Below are positions 35,720 to 43,715 of a stretch of 64,000 nucleotides of DNA, piece by piece. This stretch comes from Hydrogenophaga sp040372165 (GTDB lineage: Bacteria > Pseudomonadota > Gammaproteobacteria > Burkholderiales > Burkholderiaceae_C): assembly GCF_040372165.1 (NCBI RefSeq), contig NZ_BAABWG010000005.1:101140-165139 (forward strand). The letters run 5' to 3'. The number at the start of each line of letters is the position of its first letter. Within the stretch, counting starts at the first letter, position 1. Under the pieces are notes generated by a model, which searched no databases, had not been told where the DNA came from, and was given only the letters and a program-made list of their open reading frames with translations. The position numbers and the translations under genes are program-made.

Positions 35720-36625
35720 ATGGACTTGAAGCAGATCGAGTACTTCGTTCGCGTGGCTGAACTGGGCAGCTTCACGCGCGCGGCAGCTGCCCTGGACGTT
35801 GCACAACCTGCCCTGTCCAGGCAGATTCGCCAGTTGGAAGTCGAGTTGCGCCAGCATCTGCTGGTGCGCAACGGGCGAGGGGCAGTGCCCACCGATGCGG
35901 GCAAGCTGCTGCTGGAGCACGGGCGCGGTATCCTGCACCAGGTCGAACGCGCCAAGGAAGAACTGGGTCGGGTACGTGGCGCGCTGGCCGGGCGTGTGGC
36001 GATAGGACTGCCTCCCAGTCTGGCCCGGGTGCTGACCGTTCCGCTCACACGCCTTTTCCGGGAGCGCCTGCCTGAAGCCAGCCTGTCGATCAGCGAAGGT
36101 CTGTCTGCCGGCATGCAGGAATGGCTGACCACCGGGCGCCTGGACATTGCCGTGCTCTACAACGCGCAGCCTTCACCCGATATCGAGATCCAGCCCCTGC
36201 TTGACGAAGAGTTGCTGCTGGTAGAGCCGCGCCCGCCAGGGCTGGCAGAGGATCCACCGCCTCAGCCAGTGGACCTCACCATGCTGGCCAACTTGCCACT
36301 GGTCATTCCCAGTCTGCCCAACGCCGTGCGCATGCATGTGGAGACGGCGCTCGCTGGCGTGGGCTGCCGACCCAAGGTGGCTTTGGAGATTGACGGCATT
36401 GCCGCCATTCTGGACCTGGTGGCCGACGGTGCTGGCGCGGCCCTGCTCTCGCGCAATGCTGTCGCCAGCTCTGTCAGGCCATCGGCCTACCAGCTGCGGC
36501 CGCTCTCGCCGCCAATGCGCATCCGGTTGAGCCTGGCGACGAGCGCATTGCGGCCAACCACGCTGACCCAGCGGGCAACACTCGACCTGATTCAGGAAGC
36601 GCACGCCTCACTCGACAAACGCTGA
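35720..36625 (+). CDS. LysR-family regulator of the pmd operon (PmdR-like)
   Basis: The 301-residue protein opens MDLKQIEYFVRVAELGSFTR and continues AAAALDVAQPALSRQIRQLE, a standard LysR helix-turn-helix. The effector domain has VAIGLPPSLARVLTVPLTRL and LDIAVLYNAQPSPDI. It lies divergent to pmdE with a shared control region, the position of the pmd/lig activator in other bacteria, where pathway intermediates such as 4-carboxy-2-hydroxymuconate semialdehyde serve as inducers. It converges with the AEC permease gene 32 bp downstream. Confidence 0.88.
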   Translation: MDLKQIEYFVRVAELGSFTRAAAALDVAQPALSRQIRQLEVELRQHLLVRNGRGAVPTDAGKLLLEHGRGILHQVERAKEELGRVRGALAGRVAIGLPPSLARVLTVPLTRLFRERLPEASLSISEGLSAGMQEWLTTGRLDIAVLYNAQPSPDIEIQPLLDEELLLVEPRPPGLAEDPPPQPVDLTMLANLPLVIPSLPNAVRMHVETALAGVGCRPKVALEIDGIAAILDLVADGAGAALLSRNAVASSVRPSAYQLRPLSPPMRIRLSLATSALRPTTLTQRATLDLIQEAHASLDKR

Positions 36626-36657
36626 GGCCACCTGTCCGCCTGGGTCGCAGGCGCCGC

Positions 36658-37617
36658 TCAACCCGGCAACCAGCCAGGGACTTGTCCCAACCCCCACAGC
36701 AAGAGGTTGAGGCTCACAAACGAGGCAGCCGTCGCGACCAGCAAGGCGGCCGAACTCACGCCCTCGTGTCCATGGCGCTGCGAGAGAATCGGGTAGATCC
36801 CCATCATCGGCATGGCACAGGTCAGCAGTGCCGCAGTCCGCAGTAACGGGTCATGAACTGGCACGATGAACAGCAGCGCCACACACATCACCAATGGGTG
36901 CAAGACCAGTTTGCCCATGCCGATCTGCGCCACCGTGGCCTTCATGCCGTGTACCTTCAGCCCCACCAGTCCACCACCGATGACAAACAGGGAGAGCGCG
37001 CCACTGGATTTGGCAAACAGGTCCACGCTTCTGGCAATCGGCCCAGGCAGCTGCCAGCCGGCAAAGGACGCCATCATGCCCAGCACGATGGCAATGATCA
37101 GCGGATTGCGCACCAGGCCCAGCAGCGATCGTTTGAAGGCTTGGTGCCAGTCGCCTTTGCCATCGGCGTCCATGTCGGCCAATGCCAGCAGGATGGGAAT
37201 GATGAGCAGGTTCTCTACCATCATGTTCAGTGCCAGAGAGACACCCGCCGTGGAGGCGCCGAGCGTGAGCAGGATGGTGGGATAGCCGACAAAGCCGCTG
37301 TTGGGGCAACTCATGCCCATGGCCATCATGCTGGCATGGCTCATGGAGCCGCCCTTGCCCCACCGTGCCCATGCAAAGCCGAGCGAGAGCGTCAACAGAC
37401 CGGCCACCGCGTACGCTGTCAGGTATTGACCATTGAGGATTTCGTTCACGCTACGCTGTGACAGCGCATTGAACAGGAGTGACGGCAAAGCCAGATTGAT
37501 CACAAACTTGCCGAATACGCGCATGTCCTCTCGCGTGAACAAGCCCATGCGCGTCACCACATAGCCTGTGAGAATGCACAGATAGATCGGTCCGGTGATG
37601 CTCAGGATGTCCAGCAT
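36658..37617 (-). CDS. AEC-family permease (auxin efflux carrier family)
   Basis: The 319-residue membrane protein has about ten hydrophobic helices in two halves, typical of AEC carriers, for example LSITGPIYLCILTGYVVTRMG at the N-terminus, GMSCPNSGFVGYPTILLTLG near residue 103, and MPMMGIYPILSQRHGHEG near residue 268. AEC members carry dicarboxylates such as malate or malonate. It is the last gene behind the DUF1932-type dehydrogenase (37 bp gap) on the minus strand, so it probably belongs to the gallate/TRAP gene group. Its substrate is unknown; an aromatic acid or pathway dicarboxylate is possible. Confidence 0.85.
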   Translation of the reverse strand: MLDILSITGPIYLCILTGYVVTRMGLFTREDMRVFGKFVINLALPSLLFNALSQRSVNEILNGQYLTAYAVAGLLTLSLGFAWARWGKGGSMSHASMMAMGMSCPNSGFVGYPTILLTLGASTAGVSLALNMMVENLLIIPILLALADMDADGKGDWHQAFKRSLLGLVRNPLIIAIVLGMMASFAGWQLPGPIARSVDLFAKSSGALSLFVIGGGLVGLKVHGMKATVAQIGMGKLVLHPLVMCVALLFIVPVHDPLLRTAALLTCAMPMMGIYPILSQRHGHEGVSSAALLVATAASFVSLNLLLWGLGQVPGWLPG

Positions 37618-37654
37618 GGCAATCGTCTAGTGCGAGACGTGATGCACGACAAGG

Positions 37655-38554
37655 TCACGACTGCTCGCGCGAGGCGAGCAAACCGTCTGCCCATTCCTGC
37701 CAGCGTGGCTTCTTGCTGACGGACGCGAAACTGCCACCCCGCGCCCTGGCAGCCATCCAGTCATGTTTTTGCGCGATGGCTGCAGCCATGTAAGGCTCGA
37801 ACCCGGCTTCGCGAACCGTGTTGGCCACTTCACGCATTTCTTCGGCCCGGCGTTTGCCGTGTTGCGCCACACGGCTGTAGAAATACTCGCCTTGCCTGGG
37901 CCAGTCGATCTGGGGAAACGTCTCTTGCAAGGTCGCGATCATGGCCTCTTCGACGCCGTAGTGGCGAGCAGTGGTAAAGCTCTCGATCACCAGTGCTTCC
38001 AGGCCTTTGATCATCACGCTGCGGCACATTTTGGTGGCCGAAGCGATGCCGAGCTTGTCGCTCGCGTGTTTGACCGCCATGCCAAACCCCTGCAGAACCG
38101 GCAGCATCTCGGCTGCATGCTTCCCTCCCAGCAGCATGGGTACCTTGATGCCATAGGGGGGAACGGAAGTCATGACGCCTGCCTCCACATAACGGGCACC
38201 TGCGCTATCGATGTGGCCAGCGGCTGCCTGCTTGGTGCCAGGCGATGCGGAGTTGAGATCGATGAACCAGCTTCCCTGCCCGATGTGGGCTGCCGCCTCT
38301 TTGGCCACCGCCAGCGTATTGGACGCTGTGACAGCCGAAATGATGAAGTCCGATCGCTCGCACAGCTCGGCCATCCCCGCACAAGCATGCACGCCTGCTT
38401 CCTCGGCCCGCGCGCGCATGGACGTCGCTGCGGCGTCATCGCCCAGCAAAAGGTCCCAAGCCGAGACGGATGCCATCACGCCCTTGAGCCCTTGGGCGAA
38501 AGTGCTGCCCACTTCTCCGAATCCGATGATGCCGAGGCGGAAAGATGCAGACAT
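37655..38554 (-). CDS. NAD(P)-dependent dehydrogenase with DUF1932-type C-terminal domain
   Basis: The 299-residue protein resembles 6-phosphogluconate/3-hydroxyisobutyrate dehydrogenases: nucleotide motif LGIIGFGEVGSTFAQGL at the N-terminus, then SAVTASNTLAVAKEAA, and FIDLNSASPGTKQAAAGHI with the catalytic region, Lys in ATKMCRSVMIKGLEAL. The C-terminal half is the DUF1932 type. ATG 38554 follows AAGGAGTGATATTC. It lies between the TRAP large permease gene and the AEC permease gene in a set that begins with gallate dioxygenase. Function is not established; it might oxidise or reduce a branched intermediate or side product of gallate or protocatechuate cleavage. Confidence 0.85.
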   Translation of the reverse strand: MSASFRLGIIGFGEVGSTFAQGLKGVMASVSAWDLLLGDDAAATSMRARAEEAGVHACAGMAELCERSDFIISAVTASNTLAVAKEAAAHIGQGSWFIDLNSASPGTKQAAAGHIDSAGARYVEAGVMTSVPPYGIKVPMLLGGKHAAEMLPVLQGFGMAVKHASDKLGIASATKMCRSVMIKGLEALVIESFTTARHYGVEEAMIATLQETFPQIDWPRQGEYFYSRVAQHGKRRAEEMREVANTVREAGFEPYMAAAIAQKHDWMAARARGGSFASVSKKPRWQEWADGLLASREQS

Positions 38555-38684
38555 GAATATCACTCCTTGCATCCGGCGACGCCGATCACACGCGCCTCGC
38601 CGGAATAGAAAGAGGCCTGGCGTGACTGACTTCCAGGCCTCATGTCATGAGATGGCTTGACCGAGTGGTCTGCCCTTGACTTGA

Positions 38685-40001
38685 TCAGAGGCGCAAAGCA
38701 AACAGCGTGATGGAAGGGAACGCGATCAGGATGGCTGTCCGGACCATGTCGCTGGCCACGAATGGCATGACGGCCCTGTAGGTGTGACTGATGGGCGTTT
38801 CCCTCGACAGTGAATTGATCACGAACAGGTTCATGCCCACCGGTGGCGTGATCAGCCCAACCTCCACGACGATCAGCACCAGAATGCCGAACCAGATCGC
38901 CAGTTCTTCCTGGCCCAGGCCAAAATCCAGGCCTGTGATGATCGGGAAGAACACAGGGATGGTCAGCAGGATCATGGACAAAGAGTCCATGAAGCAACCC
39001 AGAATCACATACAGCACCAGGATGGCAATCAACACCAGCCAGGGGCTCACGCCCCAGCCTGCCACAGCCATCGCCGCTTCCTGCGGAAGCTGGGACAGCG
39101 CCAGAAAAGTGTTGTAAACACCTGCGCCAAGCACGATCATGTAAATCATGCCAGAGGCGACAGCCGTTCCGACGATGGCGCCAATCAGGGTCTTGCGATT
39201 GAGGCCGCCGGCAAACCAGGCTGCCATGCCCGTACCGAAGGCGCCAACTGCTGCCCCCTCGGTCGGCGTGAAGAAGCCGCCGTAAATGCCGCCGACCACC
39301 AGTGCGAAGATCACGAGCACAGGCCAGACTTTGGCAGTGGCGATCAGCCGCTCTTCCATTGGCATGGGCTCCATGGAACCCACATCCTGTGGCTTGAGGC
39401 GCGCATAGATCGCAATCACGATCATGTAGCCAATGGCGGCCAGAATGCCAGGCACAAATGCCGCCAGGAACAGCTTGGCAATGTTCTGCTCAGTCAGGAT
39501 GGCATAGATCACCAGCACCACAGACGGGGGAATCAGAATACCCAGCGTGCCACCAGCGGCCAGACAGGCCGTGGAGATACCGCCTGCGTACCCAGAGCGC
39601 TTGAGTTCGGGCAAGGCCACCTGCCCCATCGTGGCAGCAGTGGCCAGCGAAGAGCCGCAAATGGCGCCAAAACCGGCGCAAGCGCCCACTGCGGCCATGG
39701 CCACGCCGCCCTTGCGGTGACCAATCCATGCCTCTGCCGCCTTGAACAGCGCCTGAGAGAGCCCCCCCAGAGCTGCAAACTGCCCCATGAGCAGGAACAA
39801 AGGAATGACGGAAAGCGAATAGCTGGCAAAGGTGGTGTAGGTCACCTGCTTGAGCTGGCTCAGGATGGGGATCGCCGACCCGTAGACCACCCAGGAGCCG
39901 CCAAGACCGCACACCAGCATGGCCAAGCCAATCGGTACGCGAATGAAGATCAGCAGCAGCAGCAGAGGAAATGACCACAGGGCCAGTTCAAAATTAGACA
40001 T
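38685..40001 (-). CDS. TRAP transporter large permease (DctM)
   Basis: The 438-residue inner-membrane protein is the large subunit of a tripartite ATP-independent periplasmic transporter. It shows the DctM opening LLLLIFIRVPIGLAMLVCGL, GAICGSSLATAATMGQVALP near residue 115, AGGTLGILIPPSVVLVIYAI near residue 150, FTPTEGAAVGAFG near residue 235 and the C-terminal LGCFMDSLSMILLTIPVFFP. About 12 membrane helices are expected. It works with the DctQ protein encoded 98 bp upstream and with a DctP binding protein. Likely cargo is an aromatic acid (gallate, protocatechuate or a hydroxycinnamate), judged from the neighbours. Confidence 0.93.
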   Translation of the reverse strand: MSNFELALWSFPLLLLLIFIRVPIGLAMLVCGLGGSWVVYGSAIPILSQLKQVTYTTFASYSLSVIPLFLLMGQFAALGGLSQALFKAAEAWIGHRKGGVAMAAVGACAGFGAICGSSLATAATMGQVALPELKRSGYAGGISTACLAAGGTLGILIPPSVVLVIYAILTEQNIAKLFLAAFVPGILAAIGYMIVIAIYARLKPQDVGSMEPMPMEERLIATAKVWPVLVIFALVVGGIYGGFFTPTEGAAVGAFGTGMAAWFAGGLNRKTLIGAIVGTAVASGMIYMIVLGAGVYNTFLALSQLPQEAAMAVAGWGVSPWLVLIAILVLYVILGCFMDSLSMILLTIPVFFPIITGLDFGLGQEELAIWFGILVLIVVEVGLITPPVGMNLFVINSLSRETPISHTYRAVMPFVASDMVRTAILIAFPSITLFALRL

Positions 40002-40099
40002 GAGGGTTCAACACAAAAAAAGCACGTTCGGACCGGGAAACGAAGGAGCGCGGCTCAGGCTCGGCAAGGCATGAAAAACCGCTTCACGGTGAGGCAGCC

Positions 40100-40627
40100 T
40101 CAGTGAGCGCCACCACCTTGGGCCACCCATTCAGGCGGGGCCTTGAACAGGCCAAGGTGCGTCAAGGCCTTGGCCACATACGCGATGCAGCCAATCACGG
40201 CTCCCACAAAGCAGGCAGCATAGGCCCACCACAGTGGCATCTGAAGAATGAAAGTCGTCTCCAGGTACTCTTTCTTCTCGACGGTGCCCTCATAGAGTTT
40301 CCAGGTCAGCACCAGCCAGACGGCCATCATCACCAGGTCACTGATGATGTCGATGCTGCGCTGGAACCATTTGGGCATGTGCATGTAGAGCAGGTCCACA
40401 GTGGCATGGCCATTGCGCAGAAAGCACCAGGGCATGAAACAGAACACGGCGACGCCAATGCCTGATTCCACCAGTTCGAAATCACCGGGAACCGGCATCG
40501 GATCGAGACCGACATAGTTCAGCGAGCGCCCTGTAATGCTGACAACGGCCATCAGTGTCAAAGCCACCAGAATGAGGCCGCCGAAAAGGGCGGTCCACTG
40601 AGCCAGCCTGTCAATCCAACGCATCAT
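40100..40627 (-). CDS. TRAP transporter small permease (DctQ)
   Basis: The 175-residue membrane protein has four hydrophobic helices: LAQWTALFGGLILVALTLMA, IGVAVFCFMPWCFLRNGH, DLVMMAVWLVLTWKLYEG and WWAYAACFVGAVIGCIAYVA. The second helix region, with FELVESGIGVAVF and GHATVDLLYMHMP, is typical of DctQ. It bridges the binding protein and DctM. The start ATG 40627 has AAAGGATATTTCATC upstream. It is separated from the preceding dctP gene by 267 bp that include a strong stem-loop. Confidence 0.9.
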   Translation of the reverse strand: MMRWIDRLAQWTALFGGLILVALTLMAVVSITGRSLNYVGLDPMPVPGDFELVESGIGVAVFCFMPWCFLRNGHATVDLLYMHMPKWFQRSIDIISDLVMMAVWLVLTWKLYEGTVEKKEYLETTFILQMPLWWAYAACFVGAVIGCIAYVAKALTHLGLFKAPPEWVAQGGGAH

Positions 40628-40824
40628 GATGAAATATCCTTTCGCTGCTCACATCGGAGCAGAAGCCGACATTGGCTCAGGGCGAACAGCCGCGAAGTGC
40701 CGGGGAAACGCAATACCGATCGAAGTATTGCACAAGGTGTCCTCACCTTGATTTGACAACAAAGAACAACAGACCGAGGCGCATCTGGCCCTGGGGGCAA
40801 ATTCCGCGTCTCGGATTCACATAC

Positions 40825-40876
40825 TGATTACCCGGGTGCCGCGCTGCTTTTGGCAGGACAGCAGCCCGGGCAATCA
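40825..40876 (-). promoter_or_regulatory. large intercistronic stem-loop between dctP and dctQ
   Basis: TGATT and CCCGGG on the left pair with CCCGGG and AATCA on the right, and GCTGC/GCAGC pair inside, giving a long hairpin 19 bp behind the dctP stop codon. There is no T-run on the minus strand. Such hairpins in binding-protein operons usually protect the upstream message and reduce expression of the permease genes. Confidence 0.6.
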
Positions 40877-40894
40877 GAGTGAGCAGATGCCGGA

Positions 40895-41938
40895 TTACTT
40901 GGTTTCTTTGGCAATCAGGTCACGGGCAGCAGCGGCCAGCTTGGCGCCGTCGATTCCCTTGCCCTGCACCTCTTTCATCCAGTCGGCCTCAACGGTGGCC
41001 GCAGCTTCGCGCCAGCGCTTGGTCTCGGCTTCATCCAGTGCCACGATGTTGTTGCCTCGCTTTTCGGCAATGGCCTTGCCAGCCTTGTCGCCAGCGTCCA
41101 TGGCCGCGCCGAACAGGGCTGCCGTTTCCACGCCGGAGTTGTTGTCGATGACCTTCTTCAGGTCGGCAGGCAGGCTGTCGTACTTGGCCTTGTTCATGGA
41201 CACGGCAAAGGTCTGGGTGTACAGGCCTTTCTCACCGGCAAAAGTCGTGTGGTTACCCACCAACTCGGTGACCTTCACGGCAGGCGTCACTTCCCATGGA
41301 ATCGTGGTGCCGTCGATCACACCTTTGGACAGTGCTTCGCTCACGGCCGGCACGGGCATGCCCACTGGCGTAGCGCCCAGTTTGGTGAGCATGTTGTTGA
41401 TGATGCGAGAGCCGCCCCGAATTTTCATGCCTTTGAGGCTTTCCAGGCCCGTCACTGGCTTCTTGGTGTGGAACAGGCCTGGGCCGTGGGTGTGAACCGC
41501 GATGAGCTTGACTTCCTTGAACTCGTCTGCCGCGTAAGCCTCAACGTATTTCTGGAAAGCACGGGAAGACTGTTCGGCAGAGCCGCTCATGAAGGGCAGC
41601 TCGAACACTTCGGCCTTGTTGAAGCGGCCAGGGGTGTAGCCCAGCACCGTCCAGGTCAGGTCAACCACGCCGTCTTTGGCCTGATCGAACAGCTGCGGGG
41701 GGGTGCCGCCGAGCTGCATGGCGCTGAATACCTGGACCTTGATACGGCCATTGGACTCCGCCTCGACCTTCTTGGCCCAGGGCATGATGGCCTTGGCAGG
41801 AATGGTGGCCTGCGGTGGCAGCATCTGGTGGAAACGCAGCGTCACCGTTCCCTCGGCGAAAGCGGCACCGCTGGCAAGTGTGGCAACGGCGGTGGCGGCA
41901 GCAGCGATCAGGCTGCGGCGACGATTGAATGAAATCAT
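40895..41938 (-). CDS. TRAP transporter substrate-binding protein (DctP), first copy
   Basis: The 347-residue periplasmic protein has a signal peptide (basic MISFNRRRSLIAAAAT, hydrophobic core, AAFA cleavage near residue 28) and the DctP fold: VTLRFHQMLPPQATIPAKAI, GRIKVQVFSAMQLGGTPPQL, the conserved Arg region LKGMKIRGGSRIINNMLTKL near residue 175 and AVSEALSKGVIDGTTIPWEV. ATG 41938 follows TAGGAGACTGTTC. It precedes dctQ and dctM. A close paralog is encoded at 44706-45734. The conserved Arg fits a carboxylate ligand, probably an aromatic acid. Confidence 0.93.
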   Translation of the reverse strand: MISFNRRRSLIAAAATAVATLASGAAFAEGTVTLRFHQMLPPQATIPAKAIMPWAKKVEAESNGRIKVQVFSAMQLGGTPPQLFDQAKDGVVDLTWTVLGYTPGRFNKAEVFELPFMSGSAEQSSRAFQKYVEAYAADEFKEVKLIAVHTHGPGLFHTKKPVTGLESLKGMKIRGGSRIINNMLTKLGATPVGMPVPAVSEALSKGVIDGTTIPWEVTPAVKVTELVGNHTTFAGEKGLYTQTFAVSMNKAKYDSLPADLKKVIDNNSGVETAALFGAAMDAGDKAGKAIAEKRGNNIVALDEAETKRWREAAATVEADWMKEVQGKGIDGAKLAAAARDLIAKETK

Positions 41939-42252
41939 GAACAGTCTCCTAGGTAAATGAAGCGGACGGTCTAGCTTCTGGGGCTTGATCCTGGGTCGCA
42001 CTGCAGGCAGTCAGGGCGGAAAGACCCGACACCGACAGTAGCAGCGCCCCAACTATGCGAGAGAAGGCCTGCCAAAACCAGAATCCGCCATCACAAGCAG
42101 ATATGCCGTATCGCTATGAATGAGGGGTTGAGTCCTCATGAATGTTAAAGATCCCCAGACAAATCGCGGGTTCCCGAACCAGTGATCTTGCCCCTGAAAG
42201 TGCAATGGCATCGGGTTTACCCCTAGCATGTTCTACAGGGGCTGCGCCCACC
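41939..42252. other. 314-bp gap between gallate dioxygenase and dctP
   Basis: No gene is seen. ATGAGG-N8-CCTCAT (42120-42139) is a perfect 6-bp-arm inverted repeat that could be an operator or a weak terminator without T-run. The dctP promoter may lie here, so the TRAP genes need not depend on the gallate dioxygenase promoter. Confidence 0.4.
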
Positions 42253-43542
42253 TCAGTCTTCTTCGAACGCAGCTGGCTGACCGGCCGATACGGCCGCTAC
42301 CGAATAGACCGCGCTGGGCGCGTTGCGAGTCTGCAGAAAGCCCTCCAGGCTTTCTCCTCGCATGGCGGCATAGATGTGCAGATTGCTCACACCCAGAACG
42401 GCTGCCCATTTTTCCAGAACAAAGAAGATCGCCCCATGGTGGATGAGGCCACGCCAGTCACGCCGGCGCAAGAGGTCTGACTCCACGTCGCTCAGGCCCG
42501 CGCGTATGTAGGCACCCTCCTCGTCGGCCAGAAAGGCCTGGCGGTGCGCCGGTTCGGTCATGGCATGCAGGAACCGGTTGAGGCGCAAGGCTTTCACACT
42601 GCGCGCCAACGTATACGGATAAGTCCCCTGCAGATTCTCTGCACCACGGGTTTGCGTTTCCATGTGGTCCTGTTGGCGCCTGATTTCGCCCGCAACGGCT
42701 CCATGCGCCTGATTCTCGTAGACGGCCGTGGCAATGCCGGTCATGGAGGGCAGGTAGTACGCCTGGTGCCGCTTGACCACTGACGCCGAGAGGGCTCCGC
42801 GCATGACCAGCCACATGATGACTTCCGCACCCTCGACGCCGCCCAGTTCTGCGAGCTCGGCCTGGGTGAGCTGAGCCAGCCGCTCGGGGTCTTTTTCTAT
42901 CAGCTCCAGAAACGTCTGATCCCAGGGAACGTTGTTGAAACCGCAGCGCTCACCATGCACTTGGTGGGACAACCCTCCGGTGGCCACGATAGCGACCTTG
43001 ATGTCTTCCGGGTAGCTCTCGATGGCGTTTCTCAGTGCCTTGCCCAAGTCGAAGCAACGACGGGCTGACGGCATGGGAAACTGCAGCACGCCCACCTGCA
43101 ACGGAATGATGGGCACCGGCCAGCCTTCATCGTGACGCATCAACACCGACAGCGGCGAGAAGCAGCCATGGTCGAGAGGTTTGCCCTGAAAGAATGAGAG
43201 GTCGAACGCATCTGCCATGACAGACTGGCCAATGTGAGCAGCCAGCGCCGGGTGGCCGTCAATGCCGGGAAGATGGCGTACCCCACCTCCTTCATCAGCC
43301 ACCTCGAACCGCTCTCCCACACCCAGCGCAAAGGGCGAATAGTGGTCAAGAAAGAACGAGCTGATGTGGTCGTTGTAGATCACCAGCAGAACATCCGGCC
43401 TCTGCTCTTCCAGCCAGGCGCGTGATGGCTCGAAGGCTTCAAAAATGGGGGCCCAGACGGGGTCATGGTGTTTGCCGCTGTCCTGGGCAAACCCGATGGT
43501 GGGCGTATGGGAGGCAGCGACTGCGCCGACGATTCTGGCCAT
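42253..43542 (-). CDS. galA: gallate dioxygenase (fused LigB-LigA type)
   Basis: The 429-residue protein joins a catalytic LigB-like domain (residues 1-280) to a LigA-like domain (about 300-410), the architecture and length of gallate dioxygenases GalA and DesB. Fe(II) ligands are His12 (ASHTPTIG), His59 (IYNDHISSFF) and Glu240 (VEGAEVIMW); His125 (LDHGCFSPL) and His193 (ATGGLSHQVHG) match the substrate-site His residues of DesB within one position. The LigA part has LRLNRFLHAMTEPAHRQAFL and the HHGAIFFVLEKWAAVLGVSN segment. It would convert gallate to oxalomesaconate. The divergent LysR gene and a 21-bp palindrome lie upstream. Confidence 0.93.
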   Translation of the reverse strand: MARIVGAVAASHTPTIGFAQDSGKHHDPVWAPIFEAFEPSRAWLEEQRPDVLLVIYNDHISSFFLDHYSPFALGVGERFEVADEGGGVRHLPGIDGHPALAAHIGQSVMADAFDLSFFQGKPLDHGCFSPLSVLMRHDEGWPVPIIPLQVGVLQFPMPSARRCFDLGKALRNAIESYPEDIKVAIVATGGLSHQVHGERCGFNNVPWDQTFLELIEKDPERLAQLTQAELAELGGVEGAEVIMWLVMRGALSASVVKRHQAYYLPSMTGIATAVYENQAHGAVAGEIRRQQDHMETQTRGAENLQGTYPYTLARSVKALRLNRFLHAMTEPAHRQAFLADEEGAYIRAGLSDVESDLLRRRDWRGLIHHGAIFFVLEKWAAVLGVSNLHIYAAMRGESLEGFLQTRNAPSAVYSVAAVSAGQPAAFEED

Positions 43543-43634
43543 GGAGTCTCCTTGATCTGACTGGCAAAAGGTGCCGAAAAGCGTCGAATTCTGGCCGGCA
43601 GACCCTGGTCGGAACAGATGTTGATTTCCCTCTC

Positions 43635-43655
43635 GCGATAACCTAGAGTTATCGC
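43635..43655. promoter_or_regulatory. LysR-type operator between galA and its regulator
   Basis: GCGATAAC and GTTATCGC are perfect 8-bp arms around CTAGA, giving a 21-bp palindrome. The inner ATAAC-N5-GTTAT fits the T-N11-A rule for LysR sites. It lies 93 bp from the galA start and 61 bp from the LysR start, the normal place for control of a divergent pair. Confidence 0.72.
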
Positions 43656-43715
43656 CATCTTGTTTCTATCGCGTTTCTTTTTCATGGCCCCGCCCTTTTT
43701 TCACGCCTGTTCCAG

